11,024 nt of DNA from Anaerolineales bacterium. Its GTDB lineage: Bacteria > Chloroflexota > Anaerolineae > Anaerolineales > UBA11657. The translations under genes were made by a program, and so were the position numbers. Every line of letters begins with the position of its first letter. Positions within the stretch are counted from its first letter, which is position 1. Under the pieces are notes generated by a model. That model was not told the DNA's origin and did not search any database. It worked only from the letters and a program-made list of their open reading frames with translations. Shown here one piece after another: positions 1 through 7,082 of the stretch. The stretch covers positions 1 through 11,024 of the forward strand of contig CANNEJ010000025.1 in the NCBI GenBank assembly GCA_947503585.1, read 5' to 3'.

Positions 1-399
1 GATGATATGCGGCACCACGCGCGGGGGGTATAAAGCAGGCGTGAAGTCGGGCAAAACTTGGCGTAAACGCGGCTGGCGGTTTACCGGCAGTGGCTGGCAA
101 GCTGTCCGAAACAATTCGGGCCGCAGCGTGCAGCCCGCCCACCGACTGGCCAATCAGTGCCGGAAGAATTGCTTTTCACGGGAGCTTTTCTTAGCTATTC
201 TTAGTAGTCCGCTTCTAAATTTGGCGCAGAAACGCGGTTTTTTGAACCGACCGCACGGCAGTACTCATTTCCCCATGGTTTATGCTGACTGCTGGCCGCG
301 TGCCGATACCCACTGAGCAATGAAAAGCCTGCTGCAATTGCCGGTCGGTTTGGCGTTAAGCGCCGTTTGGCGCTTTGGGCCGGGGCGCGGCGTGCACCG
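1..399. other. Leader region without a convincing gene
   Basis: This stretch precedes the pentapeptide-repeat gene. An open frame runs from 2 to 316, but its product is basic, shows no recognisable domain or helix pattern, and I do not accept it as a gene. Sequence details that may be regulatory are an inverted repeat GTAAAC (63-68) / GTTTAC (79-84) with a 10-base gap, and a direct repeat TTCTTAG at 188-194 and 198-204, one helical turn apart. There is also a weak sigma-70-like pair, TTTTCA (173-178) and TATTCT (196-201), with a 17-base spacer. A 27-codon frame at 320-403 overlaps the ATG at 400. None of these is strong enough to define the promoter of the downstream gene. Confidence 0.5.
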
Positions 400-3300
400 A
401 TGAGGGTTGGGCGTTATCGCATTGTGCCCGGCACCGACCTGAGCCGGGCAAATTTGGAGGGCGCGCAACTGCGCAGCGTGGATATTCGTGGTGCCCAGAT
501 GCGCGGCATCAACCTGCGCGGTGCCAAGCTTAGCGGCGCCAACCTGGCGGGGTGCAACATGCTGGGTGCCAAGCTGAGTGGTGCCGACCTCACCGGCGCG
601 GACCTAAGTGGCTGCCAACTGATGAATGCTGACCTGCGGGGTGCACGCCTGGAGTGGGCAGACCTTACCGGCGCCAAGCTGCGCGGCGTTACTTTGACCA
701 TGGCCACGCTTGCTATTGCCACACTGCGCGATGCGGATGTATTTGAGGCAGATCTGTCTGAGCTCAATATGCAGGGCGCTGACCTCACCAATGCCAACAT
801 GGAGGGTGCCAACTTAGCCCGCACCAACCTGGGCGGCGCAAACATGACGCGCACCAACCTGCGTGGCGCCAACCTTCAGGATGCGGATCTAACCGGCACG
901 AAACTGAATCTTGCAATGCTCAACCATGCAAATCTTTCCGGCGCAAACATAAACGGTGCTAGTTTGCGAATGGCAGAAATGGATTTTGTGCGCCTGCATG
1001 GCGCACAGCTAAACGGGGATACTGTACTCGATACAAAATGGAAACTGGCATGGCGCCTCGTGACCGACGGCGCCGAAGGCCTCAACCTCACCGGCGTCGA
1101 CCTGAGCAATGCCGACCTGAGCGGTGCGATGCTGCATGATGCCACATTGCGCGACGCGGACTTTTCCAACAGCATACTTTGTGATGCAGATATGCGCGGT
1201 ACTGACTTTCGCGGTGCCTGCCTTTTTGACACCGACCTGACAGGTGCGCGCCTGAATCTGTCTGCGCTTGCCGGCGCGCGCATCAACGCGGGCACCAAAC
1301 TGGATCCTAAGTGGCGCACCGTCTGGAAAATCAGCACGGAGGGAATCGGCGGCATCTCCGCCCGCGGCATTGATTTGAGCCAGGCGAGCTTGCGCGGCGT
1401 GGACCTGGCAGCCGCAGACTTCATTGCCACGGACCTGCGCGAGGCGGACCTGAGCGAAGCCAATCTGCGCGGCGCCGCACTGATGAAATCAAACCTGGAG
1501 GGCGCGAACCTGGCTGATGCCGAACTGGACGGCGCTCTACTGCATTGGGCCAAGCTGGACAAATACACGCGCATCCACCCCAAGTGGCGCAAAGTGTGGC
1601 AGTTGGCCTCATTCGGCGGCAGTGAAGCGGACCTGCGCGATATAGACCTGAGCAATGCTTACCTTTTTGTTTGCAATCTGCGCAAGGCGCAGCTGCAGCG
1701 CGCAAACTTTTCCGGCGCCAACCTCAAGGGCGCAGACCTCTCCCGCGCCCAGATGGAAGAGGCAAATCTGGCGGGAGTACTCGGGGCCAACGCCAACTTC
1801 AGCCATGCCGCGTTGGGCTTTGCCAACTTCTCCGGGGCGGATCTCAGTGCGGCCAATTTTTCGAATGCGGTGCTGGTTATGGCCATTCTGACGAATGCCA
1901 ATTTTTCGGGTGCCAACCTGTCTGGTGCCCAGCTGAACCAGGCCAATCTGGTTGGCGCTGATTTTTCCGGCGCAAACCTGAGCGGAGCGGTGTTCAATGG
2001 TGCGAATCTCACAGACGCGAGCCTGATGCAGGCCAACGTGAGCGATGCTGCTTTTGGCGGGGCCAATCTAATTCGGTGCTCGATGACTGAAGCAACCTCC
2101 AGCAAAGGCACCCAGTTTGACCGGCGCTGGAAGCCTGGCCTCGAACTGGCAATCCACGGTCCGGGGCCGCGGGATTTGCGCGGCAGCAAATTGCTTTTGG
2201 CCGGTCTGCGAAACATCAACCTCGCTGGCGCGCGGCTTTCCAAGTCTGACTTTCACGAATCGGATTTGTCCGGCGCCAATTTGGAGGACGCGCAGGTTGA
2301 TGGCTGCGGCATCAACAAGGCGCGCCTGCGCGGCGCAAACCTGCGCAACGCCAACCTCGAAGGCACATTGCTCAAAGGCACGGATCTAACCGGTGCCAAT
2401 CTGAGCGGGGCCAACCTCGCCGGCGCTTTTTTGACAGACGCAAATCTCTCGGGTGCGGACCTGCGCCGCGCCGACTTGCGCCGTGCCAACTTGCGCCGCG
2501 CCAATTTGACTGGCGCAAACTTGTTGGGCGCCAACCTGCACGGCACTGAAGTATTTGGCGCGCAGCTGTCTGCTGCCACCCAAATCGAGCCAAAATGGTC
2601 TGCCATCTGGAGCGTGCAGCAAGGCACCGGTGCGGATACTGACCTGAAGGGCAAGGACTTCAGCGACACCAATCTGGCGCGCCTTCAAATGCAGCGCCTA
2701 AACTTCTCCGGCACCAATTTTGCCAACGCCAAAATGTCCGGCTGCAATTTGTCTAACGCCGTGCTGGCGGGTGCGCAGCTGCAGGCTGCGCAGCTTGCCG
2801 GTGCAGACCTGCGCGATGCCGACCTGAGCGGCGCGGATTTGATGGGCGCGCAGCTTACAAAAGCGCAGCTGGACCGCTGCCGGCTTGAAGGCGCGGACCT
2901 GAGCGACGCTATATTGTCCGGCGCCAGCCTTATCAAAGCAGACTTGAGCGGCGCACAGCTGCTGCGCGCGGACCTGAGCGGCGCAATATTACTGCAGGCG
3001 CAGCTGGCGCGCGCCGGCCTGCAGGGCGCAATACTCGACGTCAACACGCAGCTGGATCCCAAGTGGCGCCTGGTGTGGGAGCTGGCCACAAATGGCGGAG
3101 CGTGGCGCAACCTGGCTGGCAAAGACCTGAGTTTGGCCGGCTTGCGGCGCGCCAACTTTACCGGCGCCAAACTGGCGCAGGCAAACCTGATGCAGGCGGA
3201 CCTGTCCGAGGCACAGGCAATGAAAGCTGACTTCTCCGGCGCCAACCTGAACGGCGCCAATCTTCAAGGAGCCACCCTCACCGCCGCCAAATTTTCTAAT

Positions 3301-3453
3301 GCAGATTTGCAGGGTGCAAATTTGGAGAATGCAGATTTGAGCGGTGCCGTTATGCACGGTGCCAACCTTTTTGGCGCCCGCTTGGAAAACGCTGTGCTGC
3401 TGGAGACTAACTTTAGCGGCGCAATCATGCCCGACGGCAGCCGCGAAGACTAA
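400..3453 (+). CDS. Giant pentapeptide-repeat protein (about 1017 aa)
   Basis: Almost the whole protein is tandem A(D/N)LxG pentapeptides, for example DLSGANL and NLRGANL, which fold as a right-handed quadrilateral beta-helix. By length there are roughly 160-170 repeats, far more than in most family members. No signal peptide or membrane helix is visible, so it is probably cytosolic. Six linkers related to D-P-K-W-R-x-V-W-x-L interrupt the helix, with their lysine/arginine-following Trp at residues 214, 305, 396, 577, 733 and 889. Each linker returns to the repeat through a segment like DLxGxDLS. The start is uncertain: ATG at 400 is chosen because the Y-R-I-V-P-G-T-D-L-S entry follows it directly, but an in-frame TTG at 367 would add 11 residues. 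Neither has a clear ribosome binding site. Biochemical function is unknown; nothing marks it as a gyrase-protecting Qnr-type protein. Confidence 0.93.
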   Translation: MRVGRYRIVPGTDLSRANLEGAQLRSVDIRGAQMRGINLRGAKLSGANLAGCNMLGAKLSGADLTGADLSGCQLMNADLRGARLEWADLTGAKLRGVTLTMATLAIATLRDADVFEADLSELNMQGADLTNANMEGANLARTNLGGANMTRTNLRGANLQDADLTGTKLNLAMLNHANLSGANINGASLRMAEMDFVRLHGAQLNGDTVLDTKWKLAWRLVTDGAEGLNLTGVDLSNADLSGAMLHDATLRDADFSNSILCDADMRGTDFRGACLFDTDLTGARLNLSALAGARINAGTKLDPKWRTVWKISTEGIGGISARGIDLSQASLRGVDLAAADFIATDLREADLSEANLRGAALMKSNLEGANLADAELDGALLHWAKLDKYTRIHPKWRKVWQLASFGGSEADLRDIDLSNAYLFVCNLRKAQLQRANFSGANLKGADLSRAQMEEANLAGVLGANANFSHAALGFANFSGADLSAANFSNAVLVMAILTNANFSGANLSGAQLNQANLVGADFSGANLSGAVFNGANLTDASLMQANVSDAAFGGANLIRCSMTEATSSKGTQFDRRWKPGLELAIHGPGPRDLRGSKLLLAGLRNINLAGARLSKSDFHESDLSGANLEDAQVDGCGINKARLRGANLRNANLEGTLLKGTDLTGANLSGANLAGAFLTDANLSGADLRRADLRRANLRRANLTGANLLGANLHGTEVFGAQLSAATQIEPKWSAIWSVQQGTGADTDLKGKDFSDTNLARLQMQRLNFSGTNFANAKMSGCNLSNAVLAGAQLQAAQLAGADLRDADLSGADLMGAQLTKAQLDRCRLEGADLSDAILSGASLIKADLSGAQLLRADLSGAILLQAQLARAGLQGAILDVNTQLDPKWRLVWELATNGGAWRNLAGKDLSLAGLRRANFTGAKLAQANLMQADLSEAQAMKADFSGANLNGANLQGATLTAAKFSNADLQGANLENADLSGAVMHGANLFGARLENAVLLETNFSGAIMPDGSRED
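1021..3120 (+). repeat. Six Trp-rich linker repeats dividing the pentapeptide array
   Basis: Six copies of a degenerate module of about 20 residues begin near 1021, 1291, 1561, 2101, 2581 and 3049. The core is (L/I/F)-D-x-K-W-(R/K)-x-V-W followed by a short Gly-containing turn. The codons of the first conserved Trp lie at 1039, 1312, 1585, 2128, 2596 and 3064. The distances are therefore 91, 91, 181, 156 and 156 codons, each one more than a multiple of five. This is protein-level repetition; the DNA copies have diverged, so it is not a recent tandem duplication or a CRISPR-like array. The linker at 2101 is the most degenerate, with R-R-W-K-P-G-L in place of K-W-R-x-V-W. Confidence 0.85.
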
Positions 3454-3564
3454 AGCCGCGCGGCGGGGCGCTGCCGCCACCCATAACTTGCTGCCGCCGG
3501 GGAGCGCACTGTAAGTGCAGGGCGCTGGTGCACTGCGTGGACTGCCACGCCCGCAAGCGCTTGC
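3454..3564. terminator. Hairpin-rich spacer between convergent genes
   Basis: The spacer separates the stop of the pentapeptide gene from the stop of the minus-strand small gene. It contains several perfect inverted repeats: GGCGG (3462-3466) with CCGCC (3474-3478); GCACT (3506-3510) with AGTGC (3514-3518); GCGTGG (3535-3540) with CCACGC (3545-3550); and a 12-base palindrome GCAAGCGCTTGC (3553-3564) next to the minus-strand stop. None is followed by a long T-tract. A bidirectional termination or mRNA 3'-end stabilising role is inferred from the convergent layout. Confidence 0.45.
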
Positions 3565-3753
3565 TTAACCGCTGGTGAGGTAGCCCCACATCCAGCAGGC
3601 GCCGATCTGCACAAACACAAACAAAACCATTTTTAGGATTGCCCCTTTGTCGATCTCGCGCCCTTCCAGCCAGGCTGGTGGCTGGCGCGGCGCACGCGCC
3701 GGCGGCGTGGGCTTTGGCGGCGGCGGGCTCGCCGGAAGTTGGTCGTCGCTCAT
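3565..3753 (-). CDS. Small proline-rich single-pass membrane protein (62 aa)
   Basis: The first half is rich in proline and charged or polar residues, with P-A-S-P-P-P-P-K-P around residues 8-16, and ends in a basic/acidic segment L-E-G-R-E-I-D-K. It is followed by one hydrophobic helix, roughly residues 39-59, containing M-V-L-F-V-F-V-Q-I-G-A and ending W-G-Y-L-T-S-G. The polar-then-membrane layout, its position in an otherwise gene-free interval, and a plausible extended -10 upstream favour a real gene over a shadow frame. A GAGA at 3763-3766 on the minus strand could serve as a weak ribosome binding site for the ATG at 3753. I do not recognise the family. It is transcribed divergently from the signalling operon and convergently with the pentapeptide gene, so no operon partner indicates its role. 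Confidence 0.6.
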   Translation of the reverse strand: MSDDQLPASPPPPKPTPPARAPRQPPAWLEGREIDKGAILKMVLFVFVQIGACWMWGYLTSG

Positions 3754-3791
3754 TAAATATTCTCAGCTGCAGCGGAAAGTGCTTGAGCCTG

Positions 3792-3800
3792 AATATAGCA
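3792..3800 (-). promoter_or_regulatory. Extended -10 promoter element for the small membrane gene
   Basis: Read on the minus strand this is TGCTATATT, that is TGn followed by TATATT, a good extended -10 match. No convincing -35 lies at the usual distance, as is common for extended -10 promoters. Transcription would begin near 3785, about 30 bases before the start codon. The assignment rests on sequence match only. Confidence 0.4.
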
Positions 3801-3840
3801 TTTCAGTGCAACAACTATGGCAGTTTCCATTTATGTGAAG

Positions 3841-3870
3841 TTTACGCAGACTGCGGACGTTCGGCATAAT
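3841..3870 (+). promoter_or_regulatory. Sigma-70-like promoter of the signalling operon
   Basis: TTTACG (3841-3846) and CATAAT (3865-3870) are separated by 18 bases and resemble a vegetative -35/-10 pair. Transcription would start about 3877, giving a very short leader. GGAG at 3879-3882 sits 10 bases before the GTG start at 3893. The -35 part belongs to a GTTTAyGCwGACTGC element that also occurs at 278-292, upstream of the pentapeptide gene. Confidence 0.5.
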
Positions 3871-3892
3871 ATTAGCGCGGAGTAAATGTCCG

Positions 3893-5050
3893 GTGAACGC
3901 CGCTGAGGATCCGCAAATTATTAGCGTGCTGCAGGCTCTGGCAGGCTGCAGCGGGCCCGGCGATCTCGTGAGCCGGCTGGCCGGACTCCCCGGCTGCCGC
4001 AGCGCTGCCATATTTGGCGCCGGCGCGGACGGCAGCCCGGTGCAGCTGGCGGCGCAGCCCGCAGACAGTTTTGAAGCCGCGGCTGCGGATGTGCGGACGC
4101 TGTTGCAAAGTGCGCTGCAGAGCGGGCAGGGTGCGCGCGCACCAAGCGCCGCTGGCGCAATGGCCGCGGAGCAAATTTTTATGCCGCTGCATCTACCGAT
4201 GCCCGGTGCATTATGGCTGGTGGCGGTTCCGGATTGCGGGTTGACTGCCGCGCCCATGCTGCCGCTGCTGCGCACAGTTGTGGAGCACGCCCTGACCGGC
4301 ACGCAGCTGGCTGCGGCGCAGGCACAGCTGGCACTGGCACCGCGCGAGCGCGATGCCGCCGGCAGCGCGCTTGAAACATTTTTGTATTCAGTGAGCCATG
4401 ATCTGCGCAACCCTGTCAACGTGGTGCGCGGGCTGTCCAACCTGGCGCACTCGCATTATGCGGGCACGCTGGACGATCGCGGCCAGGATTACCTCAAGCG
4501 CATTGCCGGCACCGCTGGCTCTATCAGCACCATGCTGGAAGGCCTGTTGCAGCTGTCACGGCTGGGGCGTGAGCCGCTACAAAATGTGCGCACAGATAGC
4601 GGGCGGGTGGTGAAGCTGGTGCTGGCGCAAAACCGCTACCTGCTGGACCCGGCCGGCGTGGCCGTGCAAACACCGGATACCTGGCCGCTGTTGAACTTTC
4701 CGGAGCAGCGCCTGCTGCAGGTGCTGGGCAACCTTGTATCCAACGCGGTGAAATATATGGGCAGCCGCGTGCGCCCGCAAATTGACATCGGCTGGCGCCA
4801 GGAGTCCGCAGCGTACGCCATTTGGGTGCGTGACAACGGCGTGGGGCTCACCCCGGAGCAGCAGCTGCATCTGTTTAAGCCGTTCTATCGGGCGCATGCG
4901 GTAACTGCGCCGGGCATCGGGCTTGGCCTCAGCATTGTCAAGCGCATTGTGGATTTGCGCGGCGGGGCAGTGCGCGTGAGCAGCGAACCCGGCAAGGGCA
5001 GCGAGTTTTTATTTACGGTGCCGCTGCAGGCATCTGAGGCGATTGCATGA
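3893..5050 (+). CDS. Soluble sensor histidine kinase with a GAF-like N-terminus
   Basis: The 385-residue protein has no membrane segment. Residues about 8-140 look like a degenerate GAF-type sensor fold; the ligand is unknown. A short coiled segment then leads to the dimerisation and phospho-acceptor region, with the H-box S-V-S-H-D-L-R-N-P and His169 as the predicted autophosphorylation site. The ATP-binding domain is complete: N-box N-L-V-S-N-A-V-K-Y (Asn285), G1 D-N-G-V-G-L (315-320), F-box F-K-P-F-Y-R (329-334) and G2 G-I-G-L-G-L (342-347). The GTG start is preferred because GGAG lies 10 bases upstream; the nearby ATG at 3886 is out of frame and stops at once. The stop overlaps the next start as ATGA, so the two kinases are probably translationally coupled. 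The SHDLRNP H-box resembles kinases of the phytochrome-like/HisKA class. Confidence 0.93.
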   Translation: MNAAEDPQIISVLQALAGCSGPGDLVSRLAGLPGCRSAAIFGAGADGSPVQLAAQPADSFEAAAADVRTLLQSALQSGQGARAPSAAGAMAAEQIFMPLHLPMPGALWLVAVPDCGLTAAPMLPLLRTVVEHALTGTQLAAAQAQLALAPRERDAAGSALETFLYSVSHDLRNPVNVVRGLSNLAHSHYAGTLDDRGQDYLKRIAGTAGSISTMLEGLLQLSRLGREPLQNVRTDSGRVVKLVLAQNRYLLDPAGVAVQTPDTWPLLNFPEQRLLQVLGNLVSNAVKYMGSRVRPQIDIGWRQESAAYAIWVRDNGVGLTPEQQLHLFKPFYRAHAVTAPGIGLGLSIVKRIVDLRGGAVRVSSEPGKGSEFLFTVPLQASEAIA

Positions 5051-7059
5051 TTGAACTTCACGCTGCGCTGGATTACAATTCAGAGCCCGCCCTTGGCTGG
5101 CAAGAAGTTATTGTGAATACGCCGCGCATTCTGCTGGTTGAAGACGATGAGAATGTGGCGTTTGTGACGCGCGAGACGCTCGCGGGGAACGGCGCCTATT
5201 TGGTGGAGCGCGCTGCCAGCATTGGCGCTGCGCGCCAGCTGCTGCGCACGCAGCGCTTTGACCTGGTCTTGATGGATTACAACCTGCCCGACGGCACCGG
5301 CCTGCAGCTGGTGCAGGAGCTGGGTGCCAACATGCCGGTGGTGATGGTGACCGGGCGCGGCGATGAACGCGTGGCCACCGAAACCCTGACAGCTGGCGCA
5401 GTGGATTACGTTGTAAAGGCCGGTGACTATCTGGCGCGCGAGTTGCCGGAAAAGATTGACCGTGCGCTGCAGCAATGGCAGCTTAAGCGCGCAGTAGCGC
5501 GCGCCGAGAGCCGCTACCGCTCTATTTTTGATGAGGCTAGCGACGGTATTTTGGTGTGCGACATAAATGGAGTGGTGCTGGAGGCCAACCAGCATGCTTG
5601 CCGCTGGCTGCAGCTGGAGCGCCCGGCATTGGTGGGCCAGCGCATTCAAGATTTAGAGCAGCCCTTGCACCCGCTGGTGCGCGCAGAGGTGGCAGAGCGG
5701 TTGGAGCGGGCCGGCGAGGCAGTTTATGAGGCTTGGTTCCGGCGCGCGGACGGGACCAGCTTTCCGGTTGAGGTGAGTGTGCAGCGCGTGGTGCACACCG
5801 AGCAAAGCCTGCTGCAATATTTTGTGCGCGATACCACGCAGCGCAAGCAAATCGAGGAGCAGCAGCAGGCGCGCCAGCGCGAGGTTTCGGCGCTCGGCCA
5901 GTTGACGGCGGCCATCAACCGCTCGCTGGAGCTGCCGGAAGTGCTGGAGGCGGCCTTGAATGAGCTGCTCGCTGCGTTGCAGGTGGATTGCGGCGCCATT
6001 TACATCGAGCGGGACAACGGCTTGTATTTAAGTGCGGCGCACGGCTTCTCGGCGGAGTTCCGGGGCAGCGCAGCGCGCTACCCACAGGCAGCCGATGCGG
6101 TTGCTACCGCTGCGGCACTGCCGGACCCCATGCTGCCGTGGCTGGCGGCCGAGCAGGTGCAGGCTGCACTGGCGGAGCCGCTGGCTGCGCCTTCCGGGCC
6201 GGTGGGTGTGCTGCTGCTGGGCGACCGGCGCCGCAAGACCTTCAGTGCCGACGAAAGCAACTTTGTGCGCGTCACCTGTGATCGCATTGCGGGTGCAGTT
6301 GAAAATGCGCGCCTGCTGCAGCGGCTGCAGGCGTCCGTGGAAGCCACGCGCACCGCGCAGGCGCAGCTAATGCAGGCCGCGCGGCTTTCCGCCATCGGCC
6401 AAATGGCCGCGGGCGTTGCGCACCAGATCAGCAATCCGCTCACCACCGTGATTGCGGACTCGCAACTGCTGCTGCGCGCTGTGGCGCCGGATCATCCGGC
6501 GCATGCCTCGGCGCTGGCCATCCAGCATGCGGGCTGGCAGGCGCAACGCGTGGTGCAGCGCCTGCTCAACTACTCGCGCCCCGGTGAAGAAGTGATGCGG
6601 CCCACGCGCGTAACCGGCACTGTGGGCGATGCCTTGGATCTGGTGCGCTCCTACCTGCAGCGCAGCGGCGTGCAGCTGGAGCTGCAGCTCGACGCGGAAC
6701 TTACACCGGTGATGGCAATCGAGTCGCAGCTGGAAGAGATTTGGATCAACCTGCTGATGAACGCCCGCGACGCGCTGGTGGACACCAAGGCGCCGCGCGT
6801 AACTGTGGCTGCGCGCTGCACGCCGGACGGGCGGGCAGTGGAAGTGGAAATTTCAGACAACGGCCCGGGCATCAGCGTCGCGGATCAGGCTGCGATCTTT
6901 GAGCCCTTCTACACAACCAAAGCCGACCGCGGCGGCACAGGCCTGGGCCTCTCCGTTTGCCAGACCATTGCACAACGCCATGGCGGCTATATCACTGTAC
7001 AATCAAGCGAGGGAGCCGGCGCTGCGTTTTTGACGCACCTGCCGTTTGCGCCCGCCTAG
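5047..7059 (+). CDS. Hybrid REC-PAS-GAF-histidine kinase
   Basis: This 670-residue soluble kinase starts with a receiver domain (about 26-145). It has acidic residues 32-34, the predicted phospho-acceptor Asp77 in L-M-D-Y-N-L-P-D, Thr102 and Lys124. A PAS domain follows (about 155-268; R-Y-R-S-I-F-D-E-A-S-D-G), then a GAF domain (about 285-425) and a coiled coil. The kinase core is NtrB-like: H-box G-V-A-H-Q-I-S-N-P-L with His459, N-box Asn572, D-N-G-P-G (604-608), F-E-P-F-Y-T-T-K and G-T-G-L-G-L-S. The usual H-E pair is H-Q here. The ATG overlaps the upstream stop as ATGA; an in-frame GTG at 5113 is an alternative that would remove 22 residues preceding the receiver domain. With a receiver at its front, it could accept phosphate from the kinase just upstream and modulate its own output; this phosphorelay order is inferred from gene order only. 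Confidence 0.93.
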   Translation: MIELHAALDYNSEPALGWQEVIVNTPRILLVEDDENVAFVTRETLAGNGAYLVERAASIGAARQLLRTQRFDLVLMDYNLPDGTGLQLVQELGANMPVVMVTGRGDERVATETLTAGAVDYVVKAGDYLARELPEKIDRALQQWQLKRAVARAESRYRSIFDEASDGILVCDINGVVLEANQHACRWLQLERPALVGQRIQDLEQPLHPLVRAEVAERLERAGEAVYEAWFRRADGTSFPVEVSVQRVVHTEQSLLQYFVRDTTQRKQIEEQQQARQREVSALGQLTAAINRSLELPEVLEAALNELLAALQVDCGAIYIERDNGLYLSAAHGFSAEFRGSAARYPQAADAVATAAALPDPMLPWLAAEQVQAALAEPLAAPSGPVGVLLLGDRRRKTFSADESNFVRVTCDRIAGAVENARLLQRLQASVEATRTAQAQLMQAARLSAIGQMAAGVAHQISNPLTTVIADSQLLLRAVAPDHPAHASALAIQHAGWQAQRVVQRLLNYSRPGEEVMRPTRVTGTVGDALDLVRSYLQRSGVQLELQLDAELTPVMAIESQLEEIWINLLMNARDALVDTKAPRVTVAARCTPDGRAVEVEISDNGPGISVADQAAIFEPFYTTKADRGGTGLGLSVCQTIAQRHGGYITVQSSEGAGAAFLTHLPFAPA

Positions 7060-7082
7060 TATTACGCCCAAGGAGCTCATGC

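Noticed and set aside
302..309. GCCGATAC resembling a sigma-28 flagellar -10 element
   Set aside because: No TAAA-type -35 lies at the required distance, and the downstream gene is not flagellar.
2..316. Open frame of 104 codons at the window start
   Set aside because: The product is basic, without domain, helix or repeat pattern, lacks a ribosome binding site, and reads like non-coding sequence.
424..3440. CRISPR-like or satellite repeat array
   Set aside because: The periodicity is 15 bases with strongly diverged units and follows the reading frame, so it is protein repetition and not DNA repeats with spacers.
414..3480. Long open frames on the minus strand and in other plus frames across the pentapeptide gene
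   Set aside because: They mirror the repetitive, GC-rich codons of the pentapeptide frame and encode low-complexity Ser/Arg/Ala/Pro sequence; they are shadows.
3886..3904. ATG at 3886 as the first kinase start
   Set aside because: It is out of frame with the kinase and meets a stop after six codons.
6957..7082. Upstream extension of the response regulator from an earlier in-frame start
   Set aside because: It would overlap the end of the hybrid kinase, has no receiver-domain sequence, and a strong AAGGAG supports the ATG at 7083.
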